Source: RGIG3009 sp045595445
GTDB lineage: Bacteria; Bacillota; Clostridia; Oscillospirales; Acutalibacteraceae
Length of the DNA: 64,000 nt
Direction of reading: 5' to 3'
NCBI GenBank assembly: GCA_045595445.1
Contig: JAZOAK010000002.1
Location: 1 to 64,000, forward strand
Numbering within the stretch: position 1 is the stretch's first letter; each line of letters opens with the position of its first letter. The translations under genes and the position numbers were made by a program. Positions 16,212-25,886 of this stretch are shown piece after piece. The notes beneath the pieces were generated by a model. The model searched no databases and was not told where the DNA came from. It worked only from the letters and a program-made list of their open reading frames with translations.

Positions 16212-18146
16212 ATGCTGAAAATCACACTCAAAGGCGGCGACGTGCGCGAGGTCGAGCAGAACACCACTGTTGATGCGCTGTGCCGCGAAATTTCTATGGG
16301 CTTGTACCGCGCGGCGTGTGCGGCTCGTATCAACGGCGAGGTTGCTGATCTGCGCACCGTCTTAACCGACGATTGCACACTGGAAATCTTAACGTTTGAC
16401 GATATCGATGGTAAAAAAGCCTATTGGCACACCACTTCTCACGTTATGGCGCAGGCGGTAAAACGCTTGTATCCCGACGTGAAGTTGGCAATCGGTCCCT
16501 CCATCGATTCCGGATTTTATTATGATTTTGATCACACGGGCGGTTTTTCTCCGGATGATCTGACGGCAATTGAAGCCGAAATGAAGAAGATCATTAAGGA
16601 AGCTCTTCCAATCGAACGCTTTACCCTTCCCCGTTGTGAAGCATTACAACTCATGGCGGACGAGCCGTATAAGGTAGAATTGATTGAAAACCTGCCTGAG
16701 GAGAGCGATATTTCTTTTTATCGTCAGGGTGATTTCACTGATCTTTGTGCCGGCCCTCACCTACCGGATACCGGTCGTCTGAAAGCTGTCAAGCTGCTCA
16801 GCGCCACCGGTGCATACTGGCGGGGTGATTCCAAAAACAAAATGCTGCAACGCATTTACGGCATCTCGTTCCCCAAAAACGCAGAGCTCGAAGAGCATCT
16901 CAACCGTTTGGAAGAAGCCAAAAAACGCGACCACAATAAACTCGGGCGCGAGTTGGAACTGTTCACAACCGTCGACGTTATCGGACAAGGCTTGCCGATC
17001 CTGCTTCCCAAAGGCGCCCGTGTGGTGCAGCTGTTACAGCGTTGGATTGAGGATGAGGAGCAAAAGCGCGGCTATCTGTTAACCAAAACACCGCTGATGG
17101 CAAAAAGCGATCTCTATAAAATCTCCGGTCACTGGGATCATTACTTGGATGGTATGTTCGTACTGGGTGATCCGAAGGATGAATCCAAAGAATGCTTGGC
17201 CATGCGTCCCATGACCTGTCCGTTCCAGTATCAGGTGTTCTTAAACCGTGCCCGCTCTTACCGCGATCTGCCGATGCGTCTTGGCGAAACCTCCACCCTC
17301 TTCCGTAACGAAGATAGCGGTGAAATGCATGGTCTTATCCGCGTGCGTCAGTTCACCATTTCAGAAGGTCACTTGATTCTTCGCCCCGATCAGTTGGAGG
17401 AAGAATTTAAGGGCTGTCTGGAACTGGCCAAACACGTGCTCGATACCGTTGGCATGTGGGAAGATTGCACCTTCCGCTTCTCGCAATGGGATCCCAATAA
17501 CAAAGAAAAGTACATTGGCACCCCCGAACAGTGGGACGAGGCACAAGGCATTATGGGTAAGATCCTTGACGACCTCGGTCTTGACTATGCGGTTGGCATT
17601 GATGAAGCCGCCTTCTATGGTCCGAAACTGGATATTCAGTATCGCAACGTATTCGGCAAGGAAGATACCATCGTCACCATTCAGGTTGACCAATTATTAG
17701 CTGAACAGTTTGACATGGAATATACCGATCAAAACGGCCAAAAAGTACGTCCGTATATCATTCATCGCACCAGCCTCGGCTGCTATGAGCGTACGCTTGC
17801 CTATCTGATTGAAAAGTATGCCGGCGCCTTCCCGCTGTGGCTGGCACCGGAACAGATTCGCGTACTCCCTCTGTCCGAAAAAATGCTGGACAAAGCCGAA
17901 GAAATCACCGAAACCTTAAAGCAATACGGATTGCGTGCGGAAACCGACGTGCGTAATGAAAAGATCGGATACAAAATCCGCGAAGCACAAATGCAGAAAG
18001 TCCCGTATATGCTGGTTATCGGCGAACGAGAAGCAGAAGCCGGTTTGGTATCCGTTCGTTCCCGCAAAGACGGCGATATCGGCACCATGACGATCGACGA
18101 GTTCGTTTCCAAAGCACTCAAAGAAGTTGCCGAAAAAGCCCGTTAA
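16212..18146 (+). CDS. thrS: Threonyl-tRNA synthetase (divergent form)
   Basis: 644 aa, GGAG site. Domains in order: TGS (1-60), editing domain with HTTSHVMAQAV and DLCAGPHL, class II core with MTCPFQYQ (zinc Cys), GETSTLFRNEDSGEMHGLIRVRQF (motif 2) and HRTSLGCYERTLAYLIE (motif 3), and an anticodon-binding C-terminus. Residues around motif 2 and motif 3 differ from the common ThrRS wording (for example YRNELSGALHGL and ILGSMERF), suggesting a separate ThrRS lineage. Controlled by the T-box upstream. Confidence 0.95.
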   Translation: MLKITLKGGDVREVEQNTTVDALCREISMGLYRAACAARINGEVADLRTVLTDDCTLEILTFDDIDGKKAYWHTTSHVMAQAVKRLYPDVKLAIGPSIDSGFYYDFDHTGGFSPDDLTAIEAEMKKIIKEALPIERFTLPRCEALQLMADEPYKVELIENLPEESDISFYRQGDFTDLCAGPHLPDTGRLKAVKLLSATGAYWRGDSKNKMLQRIYGISFPKNAELEEHLNRLEEAKKRDHNKLGRELELFTTVDVIGQGLPILLPKGARVVQLLQRWIEDEEQKRGYLLTKTPLMAKSDLYKISGHWDHYLDGMFVLGDPKDESKECLAMRPMTCPFQYQVFLNRARSYRDLPMRLGETSTLFRNEDSGEMHGLIRVRQFTISEGHLILRPDQLEEEFKGCLELAKHVLDTVGMWEDCTFRFSQWDPNNKEKYIGTPEQWDEAQGIMGKILDDLGLDYAVGIDEAAFYGPKLDIQYRNVFGKEDTIVTIQVDQLLAEQFDMEYTDQNGQKVRPYIIHRTSLGCYERTLAYLIEKYAGAFPLWLAPEQIRVLPLSEKMLDKAEEITETLKQYGLRAETDVRNEKIGYKIREAQMQKVPYMLVIGEREAEAGLVSVRSRKDGDIGTMTIDEFVSKALKEVAEKAR

Positions 18147-18160
18147 TCACTCTAAATCAT

Positions 18161-18190
18161 AAGCCCCACGGTCACTTGACCGTGGGGCTT
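18161..18190. terminator. Bidirectional terminator thrS / spoIIE
   Basis: 14-bp perfect stem AAGCCCCACGGTCA with its complement, loop CT, between convergent stops at 18146 and 18194. Confidence 0.82.
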
Positions 18191-18193
18191 ATC

Positions 18194-20524
18194 TTATGCC
18201 GTTTTGCGTAGTTGTGCCACCAATACTGTGATATCGTCTTCCTCTGCACCTTGACGCTCTCTGGCGGCATGCGCAATGGTTTCCGCCAATTCGCTTAAAT
18301 CCGCATCGCTATCAAGCTCAAACGCTTTCAAGATATCTTCCACCCACGACAATCCTTCGTTACTCACACCATCACTCATGGTAACCAGAATATCCCCTTC
18401 TACCAAACGATCGTGTGTTCTTGCAAACGTCAACTCACGCAAAATACCAAGCGGAAGAGAGGATTCATCAATACGGGATATCCGTCCTTTGCTGTATAAA
18501 AGAGAGGCTCCTGCACCGGCTTTCAACAAGCACACGTTTCCGCTGAACAGGTTAATATCCACGATGTCAAGTGTTGCCAAACTTTCATCCTCTGACTTAG
18601 CCATAAGTGCCGTGTTGATCATTTTCAAAACACTTTCATATCCGAACCCCGCTTTGAGCAATCGCACAGCCAATCCCGCCGCCATGGCGCTGTCTACTGC
18701 CGCTCTGCCCCCACTACCCATACCGTCGCTGAGCACAAGCAGTTGACTGCCCTCACTGTCACGGAAAATCTCATACGCATCGCCGCAAAGCTTTTCGCCT
18801 TTACACACGAGTTGTGCTGTTCCGACAGCCACGCGATACGTGTTTTCTTCCACAAACGAAATGCGCGTGATACCTGCCGCATATTCTGTGATAGGTTGTG
18901 CAAAAGTTCGATTACATAACTCATTGAATTTACGGCGAAACACAACTTTATCGTGCGGTTGAACGTTGCCCTCCAATAATAGTTCCACCGTCATACGTCC
19001 CCGATCACTGATGCGGCAAGACAATGAGATTAGTTCCATTTTCTCCTTTTCCAAAACCTTGCGTATGCGCTTTTCGGTTTCAATATCCGACCATTCGGGA
19101 TCCGAAAACTGATGAGCAAATTCCTCTAACATCGTCGCCATACTGGCAAACTGATCGTTAACGATAGCGCGCAGTTCATGTAAACGACGAAAAGCGGCTT
19201 CCCGTGTCAAAAACTCCCGATATCGTACAGTCAAACACTCGGCAAGAGCTTGACTTGAATGACATTCCAAACGCAAATATCCCGAAAAATCCTCATCACA
19301 CATTTCTCCTTTTTCACGAAGATGCGGGATCGCATGATTGAGCGAATCCATTACCTGTGAAAAATGAGATTCCCAACACGTGGTTCTTCTTTTACATTTT
19401 CCGCAAACTTCGTCAGCACATTCACGGCAGACACTGCCGATTTCCGGTGCACCGAGCGTCGCCAACTGAGAAGATACCGTATCCACGGTACCGACTACTT
19501 CCATCATGGCATTTGCCGCGTATTTCATTTTGAGTGCCGTCGCTTTTCGAGAGGCATACACCTCAGGAAGATGGCGTGCCTGTAAAAAAACTCGCTCAAT
19601 AAAGGTCTCTGTTGCAGACGGTAATACCAAGAACAGCAAGCAAGATGCCGCTGCTTCGTACAGCCCGATGATTACAACCGATTCGTTACTCGCCTGCACG
19701 GTCGCAATGCCAACGGACAACAAATACGTTGCCGAGACAGCCACTCTTCCTTTTTCGGAAAAGATGCCCGACAACACGCCGCCAAGAGCAAATGCCGGCG
19801 CCAAGTGTCCCATATCGGGCGTTGAGAGCAATACCGCCATCCCCATCAACACACCCATCGCCGCCCCTCCTGCAATACGTGCACAACGAGCGGCAAGCAA
19901 AATTAAAATACCGCACAAAATCCGAGCAGGCGCGATACCGGAAAACTCGATCGTAAGCAAAGCCATCATCAAAACCGCTGCTAATACCATAGCACTCAAT
20001 TGACCACGCGTTGAAAGAGGGTGTTCTCTTACAGCCGTCAGTTCTTTGCTCAGTAGCGTCACAAAATAAGCAAATCCGCCGCCGAGTAAACTTTCGGCAA
20101 TAACCGTTAGAATGGCGCTGATACTCGGACCACTACTCAACAACAGCGCACTGCCGGTTACCAATAATCCGACAAATGCAACCGCTGCCGGAAAAATAAC
20201 GGACCGCGTTACGATATGAAAACCGCTGATCGCCCATCGCACACCCGCCACAATAATAAGCGCCGCCATATACCGCAAGGAAACGGCAGAACCTTGCAAC
20301 AAATATCCTATCAACACCGCCAGATAAACCAATACGGTTCCGGGACCACTGATTGATGCCGAAAGCCCGATTCCAAACGGCATCAAGCCCTCATATACCG
20401 ATGCACGCGGCAACAGAACTCCTAAAACAATCCCGCCAACCATTTCAATCACGGTTCGCGCGACACCATTCTCCCACCATGTTTTTTTTGCGGCAATCAA
20501 CCCGCCGCTGTTTATATGCTTCAT
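18194..20524 (-). CDS. spoIIE: Stage II sporulation protein E
   Basis: 776 aa from ATG 20524, with AGGTGGT 10 nt upstream. About ten N-terminal membrane helices (residues 25-310), a middle region with a Cys cluster (CRECADEVCGKCKRRTTC, about 366-383), and a C-terminal PP2C phosphatase with LLVLSDGMGSGGRAAVDSA and DILVTMSDGVSNEG, which hold the metal-binding aspartates. SpoIIE sits at the asymmetric septum, dephosphorylates SpoIIAA and thereby releases sigma-F. Convergent with thrS, as a single gene. Confidence 0.93.
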   Translation of the reverse strand: MKHINSGGLIAAKKTWWENGVARTVIEMVGGIVLGVLLPRASVYEGLMPFGIGLSASISGPGTVLVYLAVLIGYLLQGSAVSLRYMAALIIVAGVRWAISGFHIVTRSVIFPAAVAFVGLLVTGSALLLSSGPSISAILTVIAESLLGGGFAYFVTLLSKELTAVREHPLSTRGQLSAMVLAAVLMMALLTIEFSGIAPARILCGILILLAARCARIAGGAAMGVLMGMAVLLSTPDMGHLAPAFALGGVLSGIFSEKGRVAVSATYLLSVGIATVQASNESVVIIGLYEAAASCLLFLVLPSATETFIERVFLQARHLPEVYASRKATALKMKYAANAMMEVVGTVDTVSSQLATLGAPEIGSVCRECADEVCGKCKRRTTCWESHFSQVMDSLNHAIPHLREKGEMCDEDFSGYLRLECHSSQALAECLTVRYREFLTREAAFRRLHELRAIVNDQFASMATMLEEFAHQFSDPEWSDIETEKRIRKVLEKEKMELISLSCRISDRGRMTVELLLEGNVQPHDKVVFRRKFNELCNRTFAQPITEYAAGITRISFVEENTYRVAVGTAQLVCKGEKLCGDAYEIFRDSEGSQLLVLSDGMGSGGRAAVDSAMAAGLAVRLLKAGFGYESVLKMINTALMAKSEDESLATLDIVDINLFSGNVCLLKAGAGASLLYSKGRISRIDESSLPLGILRELTFARTHDRLVEGDILVTMSDGVSNEGLSWVEDILKAFELDSDADLSELAETIAHAARERQGAEEDDITVLVAQLRKTA

Positions 20525-20692
20525 CTTCTTTGCACCACCTTTTTCACCTCTATTATACGGCTTGTCCGTTTCTTTTCCTGTCACATAGCGTCAGAGAAAA
20601 ATAGAAGGTTTTCGCGATAAATGACAAATTCAAGCGGAGGTGTCTATTTGGTACAGGCTGTGAATATAGTGTGGTAAAAGGAGTGGATACTC

Positions 20693-23341
20693 ATGCCGGA
20701 ATATTCGACAAACGGACTTAACGATCAAGAAATAAGACTTTCTCGCAAAGAACACGGTTCAAATGCGCTTACACATAAAAAGAGAGACAGTTTTTTTCGA
20801 CAGTATCTCAGCAATTTCGGCGATCCTATCATCAAAGTCCTCTTAATAGCCTTAGGAATCAACGTGCTTTTTTTGTTCCGCAACCACGATTGGTATGAAT
20901 CCGCAGGAATTGCCGTTGCTGTCTTTCTGGCAACCTTTGTATCGACGCTTTCAGAATACGGCAGTGAATCCGCTTTTGAGAAACTGCAAGAGGAAGCAGG
21001 TCGAATTTCTTGTCGGGTTCGACGGGGCGGGAAATTGCTCTCGATACCCATAGAGGAAATCGTCGTAGGCGATGTTGTTCTCTTGCAAAGCGGTGAGCGT
21101 ATACCCGCAGACGGTATTCTCATTGAAGGTAGTTTGCGTGTGGATCAATCCGCCCTAAACGGCGAAAGTGAAGAAACGGAAAAAGTCGCTGATCAGAAAG
21201 AGATAGACCTTACACTCAACGGCACCTCCTCCCTCTTTCGCGGCAGTGTGATCTGCTCGGGCAACGGGACGATGCGCGTCGTAAAAGTCGGCGATCAAAC
21301 CATTTACGGACAAGTTGCGGATGAGTTACAAGAAGAAACACGAGAAAGTCCTTTGAAATTACGGTTAGCGGGACTCGCGAAAACGCTCAGCAAAATCGGT
21401 TTTGTCGCAGCAGGTGCCGTGGGAATCGCCGATCTGTTCAACAACCTCGTTATTCAAAACGGGTATTCCCTACCCATGATCGCTGCCGCTTGTTCCGATG
21501 TGGGATCCTTGATCGGTCACGTACTGCACGCCATCACATTGGCGATCACGGTAGTGGTGGTAGCGGTACCGGAGGGATTGCCCATGATGATCACGGTCGT
21601 CTTATCCTCCAATATGCGCCGTATGCTGAAAGACCAGGTGTTGGTACGTAAACTTGTGGGAATTGAAACCTCCGGCAGTCTGACCATGCTGTTTACCGAC
21701 AAGACAGGCACTCTTACTGAGGGAAAAGCGAAGGTATCGACGTTTGTGGATGGCGAAGGAAACAGCTACGATACCGTTTCAACGTTGCACCGCCAAAAAT
21801 CCTTGTATCGATACGTGCAGTTGTCCTGCCTTTACAATACCGAAAGTCATCTATCAGGTGGTGATGTACTGGGTGGAAACGCTACGGATCGCGCCCTGCT
21901 CCGTTATATTTATGATCGTCATCCGCTGCACACAGTTGTCACCGTCCACCGACAAATCCCTTTTGACAGCGACAGAAAATGGTCAGCCGTGGAAATTATC
22001 GATGAAGATGGATCCCCACTCTCCTTGTATAAGGGTGCTGCGGACAGTCTGTTGCCGTCGTGTACTCACTATTTAACACCTGACGGCAATGTTTGCCCAC
22101 TATCCGAACAAACAAAAGAAACCCATTCACATTTAGAGAAAAACGCCATGCGCGTGCTGACAATCGCTATTGGTGATCGTCCACTCGAAGAACAGCCTTC
22201 ACGCTTGATTTTGATCGGTTTTGCAGGGCTGCGGGACGAGGTTCGTCCCAAGGTGCACAAGGCGGTTTTAGCGGCACAAAAAGCCGGTATTCACGTCGTG
22301 ATGATGACCGGCGACAGCAAGGAAACCGCTTGTGCCATTGCACGTTCAGCAGGGTTGTTCCGCACGATAGCAGATGAATCCGAAGGGGTTCTGACAAGCC
22401 GCGAGCTGTCACATTTAACGGATGAGCAAATAAAAAAGCGCTTATCCTCCCTGAGGGTTGTCGCTCGCGCGCTCCCCGCTGACAAGAGCCGATTAATTCG
22501 TCTGGCTCAGGAATGCGGGCACGTGGTCGGGATGACAGGTGACGGTGTTAACGACGCTCCCGCCCTAAAAAAAGCCGACGTCGGTTTTGCTATGGGAAGC
22601 GGCACCGAAGTTGCCAAACAGGCGGGCGACATCGTCATATTGGATAATAATTTTGCTTCTATTACCAAGGCGATTTTGTACGGACGTACAATCTTTAAGA
22701 GCATACGAAAATTTATCGTGTTTCAGCTGACGATGAATCTGTGTGCGGTGGGAATTTCCATCATCGGGCCCTTTATCGGTGTTGATTCCCCGGTAACGGT
22801 TATGCAAATGCTCTGGATCAATATTATTATGGATACCTTGGCAGGGTTGGCATTCGCCGGCGAACCGCCACTTGTAGAATACATGGAAGAAAGTCCAAAA
22901 CGCCGCGATGAACCCATTCTCAATCGTTACATGCTCAATCAAATTCTTTGCACCGGTGGCTTTACCGTTGCATTGTGCGTAACATTTTTACGATTGGATT
23001 TTTCAAAACTATTATTCCGCTACAACACGCAACCTGTCTATTGGATGACCGCTTTTTTTGCTCTCTTTATTTTCTGCGGCATTTTTAATAGTTTTAATGC
23101 GCGTACCACGCGACTGAATTTACTTTCACATTTGCGAAAAAACCCCTCTTTTGTGATCATTATGGGTGCCGTTACTGCCATACAGATCGCGCTGATCTAC
23201 TACGGCGGGAGTTTATTCCGCACAGCAGGGCTTTCCATTCGGGAATTACTCATTATTTTATCCATATCGGCATTGGTGATCCCCTTTGATATGCTTCGTA
23301 AAAGCATTATTCGCCTGTACCACCGACACGGTACCATATGA
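20693..23341 (+). CDS. P-type ATPase, calcium-transporting type
   Basis: 882 aa, AAAGGAG site. Membrane helices 1-2 are followed by an actuator domain (QSGERIPADG, LNGESEETEK). Helix 4 carries VAVPEGLPM, the ion-binding motif of IIA/IIB Ca2+ pumps. Phosphorylation site DKTGTLTEG, nucleotide domain KGAADSLL, hinge MTGDGVNDAPALKKADVG, then C-terminal helices with NLCAVG and WINIIMDTLAGLAFAGEPP. Resembles PMCA-like bacterial calcium exporters. A 9-codon leader frame (20648-20677, TTG start with GGAGGTG) precedes it. Ion specificity is inferred. Confidence 0.9.
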   Translation: MPEYSTNGLNDQEIRLSRKEHGSNALTHKKRDSFFRQYLSNFGDPIIKVLLIALGINVLFLFRNHDWYESAGIAVAVFLATFVSTLSEYGSESAFEKLQEEAGRISCRVRRGGKLLSIPIEEIVVGDVVLLQSGERIPADGILIEGSLRVDQSALNGESEETEKVADQKEIDLTLNGTSSLFRGSVICSGNGTMRVVKVGDQTIYGQVADELQEETRESPLKLRLAGLAKTLSKIGFVAAGAVGIADLFNNLVIQNGYSLPMIAAACSDVGSLIGHVLHAITLAITVVVVAVPEGLPMMITVVLSSNMRRMLKDQVLVRKLVGIETSGSLTMLFTDKTGTLTEGKAKVSTFVDGEGNSYDTVSTLHRQKSLYRYVQLSCLYNTESHLSGGDVLGGNATDRALLRYIYDRHPLHTVVTVHRQIPFDSDRKWSAVEIIDEDGSPLSLYKGAADSLLPSCTHYLTPDGNVCPLSEQTKETHSHLEKNAMRVLTIAIGDRPLEEQPSRLILIGFAGLRDEVRPKVHKAVLAAQKAGIHVVMMTGDSKETACAIARSAGLFRTIADESEGVLTSRELSHLTDEQIKKRLSSLRVVARALPADKSRLIRLAQECGHVVGMTGDGVNDAPALKKADVGFAMGSGTEVAKQAGDIVILDNNFASITKAILYGRTIFKSIRKFIVFQLTMNLCAVGISIIGPFIGVDSPVTVMQMLWINIIMDTLAGLAFAGEPPLVEYMEESPKRRDEPILNRYMLNQILCTGGFTVALCVTFLRLDFSKLLFRYNTQPVYWMTAFFALFIFCGIFNSFNARTTRLNLLSHLRKNPSFVIIMGAVTAIQIALIYYGGSLFRTAGLSIRELLIILSISALVIPFDMLRKSIIRLYHRHGTI

Positions 23342-23384
23342 TTACAATCGCCCCGTGTGCTCATACTAGTAACGGGGTGAAAGA

Positions 23385-24173
23385 ATGGGAACTGTATTCA
23401 CAAGCCGATCACAAGCATCCGTATATTTACGAGGGTACTGGAAAAGTGCGGTTCTTGTGCAATTTCTGTGTATCAGTGCAGAAATCCTCTTGATCACTGC
23501 CGAGGGATTTTGCTTTTCCCGCTTCACGGTAATACCGATATTCCCGCTCGGACTGTTAGCGGATCTGTTGGTACTGTCACCGCTGAAAGCCGGCCGTGCG
23601 CAATTTTATGAAACCTTGGTCTCCGACGGCAGCAAAGCAACCGTAAAACTGTTGTTTCGTTTTTATAGGCACGATTATACTCGCGCCGTTGGTTGGCGTG
23701 TTCGGCTGTGGCTTCGTCGAATCGGTTGGCAAATTCTTTTTTCCGCTCCCTCGGCGCTTTTTTTGTTTATCAGCCGAATGGCCGAGCAACGCGGATCGGA
23801 AACATTTTCAATGATCGCGTTTGTTTTTTCACTTATCTTTTTGGCATTTGCTTTTGCCGTCACCGAGATAGTGATGTTTCGATACATTCCCGCTGTGTAT
23901 CAGCTCGCAAAGGTTGCATCGTCACGGCATGCGTTTGCACTCTCCAAGCACTTATCCAAAGGATACAGCAACAACTGGGCGTTGCTCTATTTGGATTACG
24001 CCGGTTGGGCATTCTCCCTTTTACTGCTTTTCCCTTTCTTTTATCTATCTCCGCTGTTTCATACCGCCCGCGCCGCTACCATCAATCGATTATTTTCGGA
24101 GATTTCGCCGCATATTCATCAACAACTCTTGCAACGCGGTAAAAATCATGGTAGAATAAGGAACGAATTTTGA
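23385..24173 (+). CDS. Multi-pass membrane protein, unrecognised
   Basis: 262 aa from ATG with GGGGTG upstream. Hydrophobic segments near residues 22-42, 46-64, 118-135, 145-168 and 208-230 suggest about five to six helices with basic loops (RFYRHDYTRAVGWRVRLWLRRIG). The C-terminal part after 235 is soluble. I do not recognise a family, although the overall pattern resembles DUF975-like proteins. It starts 43 nt after the P-ATPase gene and ends 17 nt before the ABC-F start, so it is probably co-transcribed with both. Confidence 0.65.
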   Translation: MGTVFTSRSQASVYLRGYWKSAVLVQFLCISAEILLITAEGFCFSRFTVIPIFPLGLLADLLVLSPLKAGRAQFYETLVSDGSKATVKLLFRFYRHDYTRAVGWRVRLWLRRIGWQILFSAPSALFLFISRMAEQRGSETFSMIAFVFSLIFLAFAFAVTEIVMFRYIPAVYQLAKVASSRHAFALSKHLSKGYSNNWALLYLDYAGWAFSLLLLFPFFYLSPLFHTARAATINRLFSEISPHIHQQLLQRGKNHGRIRNEF

Positions 24174-24190
24174 ATCAACTTGGAGGCGCC

Positions 24191-25795
24191 ATGATTACCG
24201 TATCAGATTTAGGTATCAATTTCAGCGGACAAAACCTTTTTACACATGTCAATCTTTTATTTACGCCCGGAAACTGCTATGGCGTAATCGGTGCTAACGG
24301 CGCCGGAAAATCCACCTTCTTGCGCATTTTATCAGGTGATTTAGAGCCGTCCTCCGGCGAAGTCATCATTGATAAGAAAAACCGTATGTCGGTGCTCAAA
24401 CAGGATCACTACGCATACGATGAATACACGGTGTTGGATACCGTGATTTTGGGCAATCCGCGCTTGTATGAGATCATGCAGCAAAAGGATGCTCTGTATG
24501 CCAAAGAGGATTTCAGTGAAGAGGACGGTGTCCTTGCCTCTGAACTGGAAGGCGAATTTGCCGAACTGAACGGATGGGAAGCGGAAACCGAAGCGGGACA
24601 AATCCTGCAAGGTCTCGGCCTGTCTACCGATATTCTCTATCAGCAAATGAATACCCTGCCGGATAAGGATAAAGTTAAAGTATTATTGGCTCAAGCCTTG
24701 TTCGGTCAGCCCGACATCATCCTGCTTGACGAACCTACCAACCACTTGGATATCGCCTCCATCGCATGGCTTGAAGAGTTCTTGATGGATTATATCGGGA
24801 CGGTCATTGTTGTATCGCACGACCGTCATTTTCTGAACAACGTCTGCACACACATCGTGGACGTCGACTACAACAAGATCAAGATCTATGTTGGTAACTA
24901 CGATTTCTGGTATGAATCCAGCCAGTTGATGCAAAAAATCATGAAAGAGCAGAATAAAAAAGCCGAAGATAAAATCCGCGAATTGCAGAACTTTATTCAA
25001 CGCTTCTCTGCCAACAAATCCAAATCCAAGCAGGCAACCTCCCGTAAAAAACTGATTGAAAAACTCAGTGTCGAGGAAATGCCCGCTTCCTCTCGACGGT
25101 ATCCGTTCGTCGGCTTTACCATGGATCGCGAGGCGGGTAAAGAAATCTTGGCGGTAGAAGATCTTTGCCTGACGACCGATGGCAACACCGTGTTGGATCA
25201 CGTGTCATTCCGCGTCAACAAAGGTGATAAGATCGCTTTTGTCGGTGAAAATGAATTAGCTATCACCGCCCTCTTCCGCATCCTTATGGAAGAAATTACA
25301 CCGGATTCCGGCAACTTCAAGTGGGGCGGCACCACCTCGCAGTCTTATTTCCCGAAAGACAATTCCGACTTCTTTGATGACTGTGACTTAAATCTGTTAC
25401 AATGGCTGAACCAATATTCTGCCGACAATACCGAAACGTATCTCCGCGGCTTTCTCGGTAAGATGCTCTTCTCCGGTGACGACGTTCAAAAACCGGTCAA
25501 GGTCTTGTCGGGCGGTGAAAAGGTGCGGTGTATGCTTTCGCGCATGATGATGTTCGGTGCCAACGTTCTGTTGTTGGATCAGCCGACCAACCACCTTGAC
25601 CTTGAATCCATTACGGCAGTCAACGATGGCTTGATCGCTTTCCCCGGAAATGTGCTCTTCTCGTCTTATGACCACCAATTCATCGAAACGGTTGCCAACC
25701 GTATTATCGAGTTCCGTGCAGACGGCACCATCATTGATAAGATGATGTCCTATGACGATTACCTGGATTGGAAAGCGCAAAATCATATTCAATAA
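24191..25795 (+). CDS. ABC-F protein (YkpA/YbiT type) with degenerate second ATPase site
   Basis: 534 aa from ATG 24191, GGAGG 5 nt upstream. NBD1: Walker A GANGAGKS (34-41), Walker B IILLDEPTNHLD (E181), H-loop VSHDRHF (H210), but its signature reads TLPDKDK instead of LSGGE. NBD2: Walker A replaced by GENELAITA (352-360), Walker B LLLDQP with Gln464, H-loop SSYDHQF with Tyr493, while signature LSGGEK (439-444) is intact. The linker (about 245-300) is Lys/Arg-rich. ABC-F proteins act on ribosomes. The residues imply one competent composite ATP site and one dead one. Confidence 0.9.
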   Translation: MITVSDLGINFSGQNLFTHVNLLFTPGNCYGVIGANGAGKSTFLRILSGDLEPSSGEVIIDKKNRMSVLKQDHYAYDEYTVLDTVILGNPRLYEIMQQKDALYAKEDFSEEDGVLASELEGEFAELNGWEAETEAGQILQGLGLSTDILYQQMNTLPDKDKVKVLLAQALFGQPDIILLDEPTNHLDIASIAWLEEFLMDYIGTVIVVSHDRHFLNNVCTHIVDVDYNKIKIYVGNYDFWYESSQLMQKIMKEQNKKAEDKIRELQNFIQRFSANKSKSKQATSRKKLIEKLSVEEMPASSRRYPFVGFTMDREAGKEILAVEDLCLTTDGNTVLDHVSFRVNKGDKIAFVGENELAITALFRILMEEITPDSGNFKWGGTTSQSYFPKDNSDFFDDCDLNLLQWLNQYSADNTETYLRGFLGKMLFSGDDVQKPVKVLSGGEKVRCMLSRMMMFGANVLLLDQPTNHLDLESITAVNDGLIAFPGNVLFSSYDHQFIETVANRIIEFRADGTIIDKMMSYDDYLDWKAQNHIQ

Positions 25796-25797
25796 CA

Positions 25798-25835
25798 AAC
25801 AAAGCGCCTATGCACAATTGCACAGGCGCTTTGTT
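25798..25835 (+). terminator. Terminator of the ABC-F gene
   Basis: AACAAAGCGCCT (25798-25809) pairs with AGGCGCTTTGTT (25824-25835), with an inner TGC/GCA helix. Confidence 0.8.
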
Positions 25836-25840
25836 AAAGA

Positions 25841-25874
25841 AAACGGACGAGTCAAACAAATGACTCGTCCGTTT
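25841..25874 (-). terminator. Terminator of rpsB-tsf
   Basis: 14-bp stem AAACGGACGAGTCA (25841-25854) with 25861-25874, downstream of the tsf stop on the minus strand. Confidence 0.8.
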
Positions 25875-25886
25875 AATTACACTATC

